Shown here piece after piece: positions 34,956 to 42,177 of a stretch of 64,000 nucleotides of DNA. The position numbers and the translations under genes were made by a program. Position 1 is the stretch's first letter. Each line of letters begins with the position of its first letter. Location of the stretch: the NCBI GenBank assembly GCA_022791875.1, contig JAAVZX010000024.1, positions 124,001-188,000 of the forward strand. Reading direction: 5' to 3'. This DNA comes from Oscillibacter sp. (GTDB taxonomy: Bacteria > Bacillota > Clostridia > Oscillospirales > Oscillospiraceae). The notes under the pieces are model-generated. The model was not told where the DNA came from, did no database searches, and saw only the letters and a list, made by a program, of their open reading frames with translations.

Positions 34956-35333
34956 ATGGACTATATCAGTAAAATTTCCAATTTATATAAAGGAAATATA
35001 TTGCTTCATTCTCCATATGAAGGAAATTGGGGAGCGGATATTCCCCAAGAGATAAGGTCCATTTTACAAGTCAGTAATGGAATTGAAGAAACGATGTTGA
35101 ATCCAAAGACAGGTGAACAAATGCCAATTATGTGGATTCTATATTCATATGATGAAATGATGATAGAAAGCAGCTTTTATCAAGAGAACTACGGGATCGA
35201 GGGATTTGTATTCGCTGATAATGGTGCAGGCGAACCATATGTGCTGAAACCTGACGGAACGATTACATGCTACAATGCGATTGATGATGAAGAAATTCAA
35301 GTGGCTGACTCATTGTCTGATTTTTATAAATAG
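34956..35333 (+). CDS. SMI1/KNR4 (SUKH) family protein, low GC
   Basis: 125 residues with SUKH features: IPQEIRSILQVSNGIEET, MWILYSYDEMM, EGFVFADNGAGEPYVLKPDGTITCYN. SUKH proteins are typically immunity proteins against contact-dependent or polymorphic toxins. Codon use and AT content are plainly different from neighbours, indicating recent acquisition. No toxin is adjacent. Good GGAGAGG upstream. Confidence 0.82.
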   Translation: MDYISKISNLYKGNILLHSPYEGNWGADIPQEIRSILQVSNGIEETMLNPKTGEQMPIMWILYSYDEMMIESSFYQENYGIEGFVFADNGAGEPYVLKPDGTITCYNAIDDEEIQVADSLSDFYK

Positions 35334-35446
35334 CAGATGCACAACTGCAATTTCCGGCTCACTGCCTATTCCGTCATTTTAACGATGGAAAATTTTTATA
35401 AGCGTTTCTCAACACGAACGAGAAAAGGGATTTTCCAGAAGACGAA

Positions 35447-35475
35447 TTGAATTGAAGGGTGGTTCGTGGTAGAAT
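35447..35475 (+). promoter_or_regulatory. Promoter upstream of the 35511 gene
   Basis: TTGAAT (35447-35452), 17-bp spacer, TAGAAT (35470-35475). The start site near 35482 argues for translation from ATG 35511, which has GGAAGGGG. Confidence 0.6.
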
Positions 35476-35510
35476 CGGGGCAGAACTGTATGGAAGGGGT
35501 TGCGCTGGTC

Positions 35511-36137
35511 ATGGCACATTTTATGGTATACTGGCCCCAGGACTGGGTGGACGAGCTGAAAAAGGCGGGGGATAAGGGGCCGATTAAGGTGGTCTATGGG
35601 AGCATCCACTCCCGGATGCCCACGATTGCGTCTGTGAAAGCGGGGGACGTGGTGTTTCCGGTGACGCTGATGAAAAAGAAGCTGTATGTCATGGCGCGCC
35701 TGCCTGTGACCCATCGGGAGCGGGCCTTTGACTACTGTATGCGGGAGCTGGGGTGCGAGTGCGGGGCGCTGATACCGGAGGGGATTGCGGTGGAATGGGA
35801 CGGGGGGTTCTACGCAATGTCGGGCGGGAAGAGCTTTCGCGGCATCGAGAATGCGCCGGAGGGGGTGCGGATTGTGGGGCAGAAGGAGAAGCCCCATGCG
35901 AAGCATCAGGAGCCGTTTAACTGCTGTTCCCAGTGGGCGGTGTGGGGCGAGGAAGGGTCGGTGATTGAGCCGAGGGCCTTGCCGGAGGATGTGATTCCGC
36001 TGCTGCGGTTCGGGTATCCGAAGAGTAAGGAGCGGGCTTTGCTGGTGGATAAGAATGGGAATGTGCTGGTTTCGAGTCTGACGGCTACGCGGAGGATGTC
36101 GGAGGAGACGGCGGGGGTGTTTGAGGGGTTGTTTTAG
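35511..36137 (+). CDS. Hypothetical protein, possibly PUA/EVE-like
   Basis: 208 residues, not recognised. N-terminal pattern (HFMVYWPQDWVDEL, VVYGSIHSRMPTIASVKAGDVVFPV, KLYVMARLPV) recalls small nucleic-acid-binding PUA/EVE-type domains, but this is a weak impression. The C-terminal part (EPFNCCSQWAVWGEEGSVIEPRALP, LLRFGYPKSKERAL) has no clear match. Soluble, no signal peptide. Confidence 0.6.
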   Translation: MAHFMVYWPQDWVDELKKAGDKGPIKVVYGSIHSRMPTIASVKAGDVVFPVTLMKKKLYVMARLPVTHRERAFDYCMRELGCECGALIPEGIAVEWDGGFYAMSGGKSFRGIENAPEGVRIVGQKEKPHAKHQEPFNCCSQWAVWGEEGSVIEPRALPEDVIPLLRFGYPKSKERALLVDKNGNVLVSSLTATRRMSEETAGVFEGLF

Positions 36138-36159
36138 CGTTGCCGGGTGACTGGTTCTC

Positions 36160-36489
36160 GCGGGGGACGGGGGGCCTCCGGCGGGTTCCTTTTCTCGAGA
36201 GAAAAGGAACCGAAAAGAGCTTTAATACCGCTCTACGGTGCGGAGGTTGTTAAGGCTTTGCCGCACGGTAACGTAGGAAGTGCATGTGGGACCTTCTATT
36301 GCGATAGAAGGTCCCACAGATTTTTTACGTCAAAGAAAATCTGTGGGGCATACCGGCAAGATATGCCCCACACGCAGCTTCTGCGTTACCGTGTGACAGG
36401 CCATAACGCCCACCAGCAGCATAGAGCGGTATGAAAGTTCTTTTGCTTACTTTTCTTTCAAGAAAAGTAAGCCGCCGGAGGCCCCCCGT
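36160..36489. repeat. Family B element, complete copy B5
   Basis: Left stem GGTTCC../..GGAACC, right stem GCTTAC../..GTAAGC; both ends type II (ATACCGCTCTA / AGAGCGGTATG). Hairpins at 36286-36317 (32 nt, GTGGGACCTTCTAT arms) and 36343-36371 (29 nt, GTGGGGCATA arms). Confidence 0.92.
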
Positions 36490-36531
36490 AAACGCCCCGC
36501 AAAAATCCCACGGAAAATTGCAAAAAAATTC

Positions 36532-36560
36532 TTGCTTTTTGTGGATAAGTCTGTTACAAT
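36532..36560 (+). promoter_or_regulatory. rpsT promoter
   Basis: TTGCTT (36532-36537), 17-bp spacer, TACAAT (36555-36560). Confidence 0.7.
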
Positions 36561-36625
36561 GAAAATCTGTACGGCGGGACGAGGCCGTTCCACTCCATAT
36601 TTTCATGCCAAAGGAGGTGTTAGGT

Positions 36626-36889
36626 TTGCCGAACATTAAGTCTGCCAAGAAACGTGTGCTGATCGGAAAGGCGAGAAACGCGCGCAACAAGGCCACCAAG
36701 TCCGATTTGAAGACTGCTATCAAGAAGTTCGAGGCCGCTGCCGCAGAGGGCAATCGCACCGAAACCGATGGCGCTTACAAGGTTGCGGTCAAGAAGGTCG
36801 ATCAGGCTGTGGCGAAGGGTGTGCTCCACAAGAACGCCGCCGCTCACAAGAAGAGCGCCATGACTCTCAAGCTCAATCGGATGGGTTAA
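36626..36889 (+). CDS. rpsT: 30S ribosomal protein S20, TTG start
   Basis: 87 residues, starting at TTG (PNIKSAKKRVLIGKARNARN) 8 nt after AAGGAGG. Rich in Lys/Ala/Arg, binds 16S rRNA. A UUG start is also used for rpsT in E. coli, where it serves autoregulation. Followed by a terminator but close to tatD. Confidence 0.95.
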   Translation: MPNIKSAKKRVLIGKARNARNKATKSDLKTAIKKFEAAAAEGNRTETDGAYKVAVKKVDQAVAKGVLHKNAAAHKKSAMTLKLNRMG

Positions 36890-36944
36890 GTCCGGGAGGC
36901 GCACCCCCTTTCCCCTTCGCGTCTTCCCCCTGCTCCCGTCAGGC

Positions 36945-36975
36945 CAAAAGGGCATCCGTCCGGATGTCCTTTTTG
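36945..36975 (+). terminator. rpsT terminator
   Basis: AAAGGGCATCC / GGATGTCCTTTTT, 4-nt loop, T-run. Confidence 0.82.
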
Positions 36976-37005
36976 TTTTATCTGCATCAAAGGAGGCACG
37001 TTTCC

Positions 37006-37785
37006 ATGCCTATCTTCGACACCCACGCCCACTACGACTCCAACAGCTTCCGCGCCGACCGGGACGAGGTGCTCTCCGCGCTGCCTGCGGCGGGCGTCAG
37101 CCTGGTGGTGGACCCCGGCTGTGACCTGGAAAGCTCGCGGGAGGCTATCGCCCTGGCGGAGCGCTTTCCCCATGTCTGGGCGGCGGCGGGCATCCATCCC
37201 TCCGACTGCGCCGGGACGGGGGACGCGGAGCTTGCGGTCCTGCGGGACCTGTGCGGGCACGAAAAAGTTGTGGCCGTCGGCGAAATCGGGCTGGACTACT
37301 ATTGGAAGGACAACCCGCCGCGGGCGTTCCAGCAGCAGGTTTTCCGGCGTCAGATCGAGCTGGCTCTGGAATTGGACCTGCCCGTCATCGTCCACGACCG
37401 GGAGGCCCACGGGGACTCCCTGGCGATTGCGCTGGAGTACCCGGGCCTGCGGGGGGTGTTCCACTGCTTCTCCGGGAGTCCGGAGATGGCCCAGGCGCTT
37501 TTGAAACGGGGCTGGTATCTGGGCTTCGACGGCCCCATCACCTACAAGAACGCCCAGAAGGCCCCGGAGGTCGCCGCCGTGACGCCGCTGGAACGCATTC
37601 TGGTGGAGACGGACGCGCCGTATCTGACGCCGGTGCCGTACCGCGGGAAGCGGAACGACAGCCGGAATCTGCCCTATGTGCTGGAAAAGCTGGCGGAGTG
37701 GAAGGGCGTCGGCGCGGAGGAACTGACGCGGATTACGTGGGAGAACGGCCTGCGGCTGTTCTCGAAAATACGGGTGAAGGAGTGA
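37006..37785 (+). CDS. tatD: TatD-family metal-dependent hydrolase
   Basis: 259 residues. Amidohydrolase barrel: FDTHAHYDS (HxH), AVGEIGLDYYW (Glu), VIVHDREAH, FHCFSG, VETDAPYLTPVPYRG. 3'-5' DNA exonuclease/DNase family. AAAGGAGG fixes the start at 37006. First gene of tatD-SUKH-DUF4253-radical SAM-GlsB. Confidence 0.94.
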   Translation: MPIFDTHAHYDSNSFRADRDEVLSALPAAGVSLVVDPGCDLESSREAIALAERFPHVWAAAGIHPSDCAGTGDAELAVLRDLCGHEKVVAVGEIGLDYYWKDNPPRAFQQQVFRRQIELALELDLPVIVHDREAHGDSLAIALEYPGLRGVFHCFSGSPEMAQALLKRGWYLGFDGPITYKNAQKAPEVAAVTPLERILVETDAPYLTPVPYRGKRNDSRNLPYVLEKLAEWKGVGAEELTRITWENGLRLFSKIRVKE

Positions 37786-37791
37786 GGAAAA

Positions 37792-38331
37792 ATGCCCTTT
37801 GAGGGGTTTGATTTGACCAGTTTCTGGGAAGAAAGTGCGTATGCGCAGAAAGCCTACGGCTGTGGGCCGCTGACGCCCGCCGTTGTGGCGGAGGCAGAGA
37901 AGGCTCTGGGGTACAAGCTGCCTGCGGCCTATGTCTGGCTGATGGAGCGGCACAACGGCGGTATACCTGTGAACCGCGCCGTGCCCACGAAGGAGGCCAC
38001 CAGCTGGGCGGACGACCACGCGGCCATCGAGGGCATCTATGGCATCAGCGCGGACCCGGACGAGCGGAGCGGCATCCTCTTTGAAACCCGCCTGATGGTG
38101 GAGGAATGGGAGTATCCGCCCATTGGCGTCGCCGTCTGCGACTGCCCCTCGGCGGGGCACGACGAGGTATTCCTGGACTACCGGGACTGCGGTCCCCAGG
38201 GGGAGCCGAAGGTGGTCCACGTGGACCAGGAGGACGACTACTGCGTCACGCTTCTGGCGGACAATTTTGAGGAATTTATCCGCAGTCTGGTGAACGAGGA
38301 TGTCTTCGATTTTGACGACGAGGACGAGTAA
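37792..38331 (+). CDS. SMI1/KNR4 (SUKH) family protein
   Basis: 179 residues: LTPAVVAEAEKALGYKLPAAYVWLMERHNGG is the classic SUKH-1 N-terminus; GVAVCDCPSAGHDEVFLDYRDCG and VVHVDQEDDYCVTLLADNFEEFIRSL complete it. Normal GC. Six bp after tatD, so embedded in that operon. Confidence 0.9.
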   Translation: MPFEGFDLTSFWEESAYAQKAYGCGPLTPAVVAEAEKALGYKLPAAYVWLMERHNGGIPVNRAVPTKEATSWADDHAAIEGIYGISADPDERSGILFETRLMVEEWEYPPIGVAVCDCPSAGHDEVFLDYRDCGPQGEPKVVHVDQEDDYCVTLLADNFEEFIRSLVNEDVFDFDDEDE

Positions 38332-38353
38332 AAACAGGGAGGGAAGACCGGTC

Positions 38354-39070
38354 ATGAGCACCTTGGAAGAATATATGAAATGTCCCTGCAAGCGCCTGGA
38401 GGCGGGGCAGACCGCCGATGCTATTATGGAAGCGTACCGGGAGGCCCGTGCGCGGGGAGCGAAGGAGGGCTTCATCCCCGTCCTCATGCCCGCGGACAGT
38501 GAGCGCTTCACGGAATCCCTGGAGTGGGAGGACTACACGCCTTTGGAGAAGTACCGCGCGGAGATGCTTGCCAAGCCCGTGGCGGACGGGAAAGCCTGGT
38601 TTGCAAAGACGGAGGAAGAGCTTCGGAAATGGGGCGAAGGGGTTCCCCCAGCGCCGGAGGACCTCGGCCCCATGGAGGGCGGCGAGGCTTCCGACGAATT
38701 CACGGGCATCCTGGACTACAACAGGCCCCGGAGGTCGATCCCGCTGCTCCTGGCGGAGATTCCGGTAACGAATCCCTGGGAGGTCTTCGCCTGGGTGCCT
38801 TTCGGCGGCTGGAACGAGTGCCCCCTGCCGGAGGACCATATCGCCGTGGCGAAATACTGGTACGAGAAGTACGGCGCGGTCCCGGCGGTGATCACGGAGG
38901 ACGTGCTGGAATTCAGCGTCCCGGCGCCGGTGAAACGGGAGGAAGCCCAGGCGCTGGCCTGGGAGCAGTACCTGTACTGCGCGGACATTGTGGTCCAGGG
39001 CTGTGAGTCCATCGGACTGCTGGCGGACATTCTGTCGAAATCCACCACCTGGTTCTTCTGGTGGGACTGA
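38354..39070 (+). CDS. DUF4253 domain protein
   Basis: 238 residues. C-terminal DUF4253 signature: NPWEVFAWVPFGGWNECP, AVAKYWYEKYGAVPAVI, and the ending STTWFFWWD. DUF4253 proteins are often encoded near SUKH and toxin/immunity genes; biochemical role unknown. Start ATG 38354; 22 bp after the SUKH gene and 10 bp before the radical SAM gene. Confidence 0.82.
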   Translation: MSTLEEYMKCPCKRLEAGQTADAIMEAYREARARGAKEGFIPVLMPADSERFTESLEWEDYTPLEKYRAEMLAKPVADGKAWFAKTEEELRKWGEGVPPAPEDLGPMEGGEASDEFTGILDYNRPRRSIPLLLAEIPVTNPWEVFAWVPFGGWNECPLPEDHIAVAKYWYEKYGAVPAVITEDVLEFSVPAPVKREEAQALAWEQYLYCADIVVQGCESIGLLADILSKSTTWFFWWD

Positions 39071-39080
39071 GGGGCGCACT

Positions 39081-39701
39081 ATGGAAAAGGGCTTTACCAT
39101 CACTTACGAATACGGCGGCAATCTCTACGTCAACACCACGAACCGCTGCAACTTCAACTGCGCCTTCTGCGTCCGGCACAACGGCCGCCAGGGCAGCATC
39201 TACAGCGATAACCTCTGGCTGGAGCGGGAGCCTACGAAGGAGGAAATCTTAGCGTCCATCGAGGCCCGCGACCTGACCCGCTACGCCCAGCTGGTTTTCT
39301 GCGGCTTCGGGGAACCCAGCTACAGGATCGAGGACATCTGCTGGGTGATCGACCAGCTCAAGGCCCGCGGGAAGAAGCTCTTCACCCGCATGGACACCAA
39401 CGGCACCGGGAACCTGATCCATGGCCGGGACATCTGCCCCGACTTCGCGGGCCGCTTCGACATGGTGTCCGTCTCCCTGAACGCGGACACGGCGGAGAAG
39501 TACGACGCCCTCTGCCGTCCGGCCATGCCCGGCGCGTACCAGGCCATGAAGGACTTCGCGAAGGAGCTGCGGCGCTATGTGCCCACGGTGATGATGACCG
39601 TGGTGGACACGATTTCGCTGGAGGAGATCGAGGCGTGCCGCAGGATCTGCGAGGACGAGATCGGCGCGGTTTACCGGGTCCGGGAGTATATCGAGGACTG
39701 A
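39081..39701 (+). CDS. TatD-linked radical SAM protein
   Basis: 206 residues. CNFNCAFC cluster motif at about residues 23-30, FCGFGEPSYR (GGE-equivalent), DTNGTGN, and SVSLNAD. Matches the small radical SAM family found next to tatD in Firmicutes; reaction unknown. Here the pair is separated by SUKH and DUF4253 genes. Confidence 0.88.
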   Translation: MEKGFTITYEYGGNLYVNTTNRCNFNCAFCVRHNGRQGSIYSDNLWLEREPTKEEILASIEARDLTRYAQLVFCGFGEPSYRIEDICWVIDQLKARGKKLFTRMDTNGTGNLIHGRDICPDFAGRFDMVSVSLNADTAEKYDALCRPAMPGAYQAMKDFAKELRRYVPTVMMTVVDTISLEEIEACRRICEDEIGAVYRVREYIED

Positions 39702-39743
39702 CACAAAAGGACAGGCCGTGAGGCCGGAAAGAGAGAGGGAACT

Positions 39744-39983
39744 ATGTTTCGTTTGCTTGGATCGCTGATTATGGGCGCGCTGGTGGGCTGGATTGCGGGG
39801 AAGCTCATGGACGCGGAGGGCAGCCTGATTCAAAATATAATCATTGGTATCATCGGATCGGCTGTGGGCAGCGTAGTTTTTGGCTTCCTGGGCTTTTACG
39901 CCTATGGCTGGATTGCAAATCTTCTGGTGTCCGTAGTCGGAGCCTGCATTTTCATCTGGCTGGGCAGGAAGCTCTTTCACTAG
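39744..39983 (+). CDS. GlsB/YeaQ/YmgE-type membrane protein
   Basis: 79 residues with about three transmembrane segments and the family pattern GALVGWIAGKLM and IIIGIIGSAVGSVVFGFLG. Linked to general stress in Firmicutes; molecular role unknown. Has its own GAGAGGG ribosome site, followed by a terminator. Confidence 0.85.
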   Translation: MFRLLGSLIMGALVGWIAGKLMDAEGSLIQNIIIGIIGSAVGSVVFGFLGFYAYGWIANLLVSVVGACIFIWLGRKLFH

Positions 39984-39994
39984 AGGCTGAGACG

Positions 39995-40030
39995 AAAAGG
40001 CCGGACAGACGCGTTTGTCTGTCCGGCTTT
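39995..40030. terminator. Bidirectional intrinsic terminator
   Basis: GCCGGACAGAC / GTCTGTCCGGC with A-run and T-run, between GlsB gene and queT (convergent). Confidence 0.9.
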
Positions 40031-40038
40031 ATGCCGCC

Positions 40039-40551
40039 TCAGCGGGCAGCGGCACGCCCTTTCAGGACGGGAATCTTCGCCAGCGTCCGCATCAGCGGGA
40101 TTCCCAGCAGGAAGCACACGGCGGCTTCTCCCAGGCCCACCGTCAGCGCGTTCATCCCGTAGGCGGGCCAGAACGCCGCGCCGTCCTGCATCGCAAACCA
40201 CGCAATCTCCGCGCCCACAATCGCCGCGTTGCACAGAACCGGCGGCACCGCCGCCAGCCACACGTTCGGCATTTTTCGCGTCAGGAGCGCCGCGATCAGC
40301 GTCGCCAGGGTGCCGAAGAGCCAGTCCAGCACGAACGGCGACCCGATGAAGTTCGCCAGGAAGCACCCCACTACAAGCCCCGGAATCGCCTCCGGAAACA
40401 GGAACGGCAGCAGCGTCATGCACTCCGCCACCCGGAACTGCACCGGCCCATACTGCGGAATCGGCAGCAGCAGCGTCGCCGCCGCGTACACAGCCGCTAT
40501 CATCCCGGCTGTCGTCAGACGCCGGATGCGCGTCTCAAAGGAAATCGTCAT
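40039..40551 (-). CDS. queT: QueT-family ECF transporter S component
   Basis: 170 residues, about six transmembrane segments. QueT pattern: AAVYAAATLLLPIPQYGPVQFRVAECMTLLPFLFPEAIPGLVVGCFLANF. Imports a queuosine precursor (preQ1/preQ0/queuine). Start ATG 40551 with GGGAGG. A 260-nt structured leader with a preQ1-I-like motif supports the function. Confidence 0.9.
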   Translation of the reverse strand: MTISFETRIRRLTTAGMIAAVYAAATLLLPIPQYGPVQFRVAECMTLLPFLFPEAIPGLVVGCFLANFIGSPFVLDWLFGTLATLIAALLTRKMPNVWLAAVPPVLCNAAIVGAEIAWFAMQDGAAFWPAYGMNALTVGLGEAAVCFLLGIPLMRTLAKIPVLKGRAAAR

Positions 40552-40755
40552 GCTCGTTACCTCCCAATCCCCGCAGCGGAGCGTTATGCCCACCGCGGAC
40601 GCCGCTTTTCCAGGCGCGGCGTGCCGGTTTACAGCAGGCCTACGGCATGAAAAAACCGCGCTTCGCCAGTCCTCGGGGCTCCGGCTTCGTTCGCCATCAT
40701 CCTGACAGAGGGCCGCATAAGCGCAGCAAAACACACGCGGTAAGGCCGCGTACTG

Positions 40756-40811
40756 CCTCCATTTTTTTACTCGCCGCTCGGGACGGCGGGCAGGGTGATG
40801 GCACCTGCTTA
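40756..40811 (-). promoter_or_regulatory. preQ1-I-like riboswitch candidate before queT
   Basis: Reading the RNA: stem GCAGG/CCUGC with a GGU-GCCAU-CACCC loop, an inserted small hairpin, then UAAAAAAAUGGAGG. As in preQ1-I RNAs the A-rich tail is followed by bases (AUGG) able to pair with the loop (CCAU). Farther down (about 40645-40690) a hairpin ends in a U6 run, an attenuator candidate. The aptamer insertion is unusual, so this is tentative. Confidence 0.5.
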
Positions 40812-40817
40812 ACCTAT

Positions 40818-40846
40818 AGTATAGCATGTTTTTGTGGTTGGTGCAA
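40818..40846 (-). promoter_or_regulatory. queT promoter
   Basis: Minus strand TTGCAC (40841-40846), 17-bp spacer, TATACT (40818-40823); RNA start near 40811, immediately before the putative aptamer. Confidence 0.75.
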
Positions 40847-40849
40847 TGT

Positions 40850-40902
40850 AAAAAGCGACAAAAGCCCCCAGTTTGCACTGGGGACATTTTGTCGCTTTTT
40901 TT
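40850..40902. terminator. Long terminator hairpin
   Basis: AAAAAGCGACAAAA..CCCCAGT / ACTGGGG..TTTTGTCGCTTTTTTT, usable by the leftward CaCA gene. Confidence 0.85.
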
Positions 40903-40945
40903 GCCTCCAGCGGCCAGCCCTTTGAAAAGGGCTGGACCCCAAACT
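40903..40945. repeat. Family A fragment, copy A6
   Basis: GCCTCCAGCGG, hairpin CCAGCCCTTT/AAAGGGCTGG and CCCAAACTTTATCTGC, matching in reverse the right half of the element at 44.4 kb. It reaches the CaCA gene stop codon. Confidence 0.75.
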
Positions 40946-41905
40946 TTATCTGCCCACTAACGCAAACACATAGCCCCCGTAAAGTGCCAGCATCACCACC
41001 CCCTGCCAGCGATAAAACCGCTCCGTCAGCAAAGGCGGCAGCACCGCCACGCAGCACAGCAGCAGGCAAGCCGGCAAATCCAGCCCGGTAGTCTGCCCCC
41101 CGATCACCAACTGCCCCCCGGAGACAGCCGTACACGCAGGCAGAATCATCGTCAAATCGATCACATTCGCCCCGATGATATTCCCCACCGACATAGACGC
41201 CTCTTTCTTAGCAATCGCCGTCAGGGTCGTCACCAGCTCCGGCAGGGAGGTCCCAATCGCCACCATCGTCACCCCCACGATACTGGACGGCACCCCAAGC
41301 AGCAGTGCCAGCTCGCTCCCGTAGTCGATCAGCAGCCGGGACCCAGCGACGATAGCTAAAATCCCAACCCCGAACAGTACCAGCTTTCCAGCCAGCACCC
41401 GCCGGGAGATCCGCCGCCGCCCGCCGGAGGATTGCTCCGCCATCCCGGACCGCGCGTCCCGCAGGTTATTCCATAAGTACACGCCGAAGATAACGAACAA
41501 AATCAGCCCCGGCAGCTCCCGCAGGACCCCGCCCCGGCAGAGGATCATGAGAAGCGCCGCGCTGCAAACCATGAGGAAGGCTTTCAGCTCGAACTGTTCC
41601 CGCCGCACGGCGGAGGGGATGCACACCAGGGATAGCCCCAGGATCAGCCCGAGGTTTGCCGTCACGGACCCCACCGCGTTCCCCACGGCCATGTCCACCT
41701 CGCCTTGCAGGACCCCGGTGAGGGAGACGGTCAGCTCCGGCAGGGTGGTAGCCAGGGAGACGATGGTAGCGCCAATGATGAACCGCGGCACTCCCGTGGC
41801 CTCAGCGATCCACACGGCGCCCCCAAGGAACCAGTCCCCGCCCTTGATGATCAGCACCAGGCCCACAAGGAACAGCAGCACAGCAATCCAGATTTCCATA
41901 GACAC
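40946..41905 (-). CDS. CaCA-family cation antiporter (YrbG-like)
   Basis: 319 residues, ten or so transmembrane segments. Two alpha repeats: GATIVSLATTLPELTVSL (about 44) and GVTMVAIGTSLPELVTTL (about 209), each with the ion-binding Glu; GNAVGSVTANLGLILGL and GNIIGANVIDLTMIL. Usually called calcium/sodium antiporter. A manganese-riboswitch leader argues that Mn2+ export is its real task here (inference). Confidence 0.9.
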   Translation of the reverse strand: MSMEIWIAVLLFLVGLVLIIKGGDWFLGGAVWIAEATGVPRFIIGATIVSLATTLPELTVSLTGVLQGEVDMAVGNAVGSVTANLGLILGLSLVCIPSAVRREQFELKAFLMVCSAALLMILCRGGVLRELPGLILFVIFGVYLWNNLRDARSGMAEQSSGGRRRISRRVLAGKLVLFGVGILAIVAGSRLLIDYGSELALLLGVPSSIVGVTMVAIGTSLPELVTTLTAIAKKEASMSVGNIIGANVIDLTMILPACTAVSGGQLVIGGQTTGLDLPACLLLCCVAVLPPLLTERFYRWQGVVMLALYGGYVFALVGR

Positions 41906-41920
41906 ATTACCCGCTTTCCA

Positions 41921-42093
41921 AAAAAATCAGCGAGACGTTTACTGCGTAAGATCCCCGCGGAAGCGGAGGTCCTATGCAATAAAAGTCTCGCTTTTCAGTG
42001 GGTCCGGAGGGCGGAAGCCGCCCACGGGATGACGAACCGCACCGCGTTCAGTACGCAAGCTACTCCCTTTTTCTTATGAACGCCTTTGGCTGT
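41921..42093 (-). promoter_or_regulatory. yybP-ykoY (manganese) riboswitch with terminator
   Basis: The RNA contains GGGAGUAGC (42059-42067) and GCGAGAC-UUUUAUUGC (about 41976-41991), conserved halves of the yybP-ykoY aptamer. GAGAC can pair with the 5' GUCUC (42092-42098, aptamer base stem) or with a later GUCUCGC (41929-41936), which forms a terminator followed by a U7-like run. The arrangement predicts an ON switch: Mn2+ binding blocks the terminator. Confidence 0.85.
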
Positions 42094-42099
42094 GAGACT

Positions 42100-42129
42100 A
42101 TTATAGGATCATCTTACACAGCCTGTCAA
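42100..42129 (-). promoter_or_regulatory. Promoter of the riboswitch/CaCA transcript
   Basis: Minus strand TTGACA (42124-42129), 18-bp spacer, TATAAT (42100-42105). Confidence 0.85.
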
Positions 42130-42177
42130 CGCCAACCTTGCCGAAAAGGCCCGAACCGGCAAAAGTTTTCAAATTCT

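Noticed and set aside
40552..40811. Cobalamin or preQ1-III riboswitch before queT
   Set aside because: I could not find the B12 box or the preQ1-III core sequence; the short preQ1-I-like reading fits better but remains tentative.
40552..40887. N-terminal extension of QueT along the open frame upstream of 40551
   Set aside because: The frame runs through a promoter and structured leader; GGGAGG and family alignment place the start at 40551.
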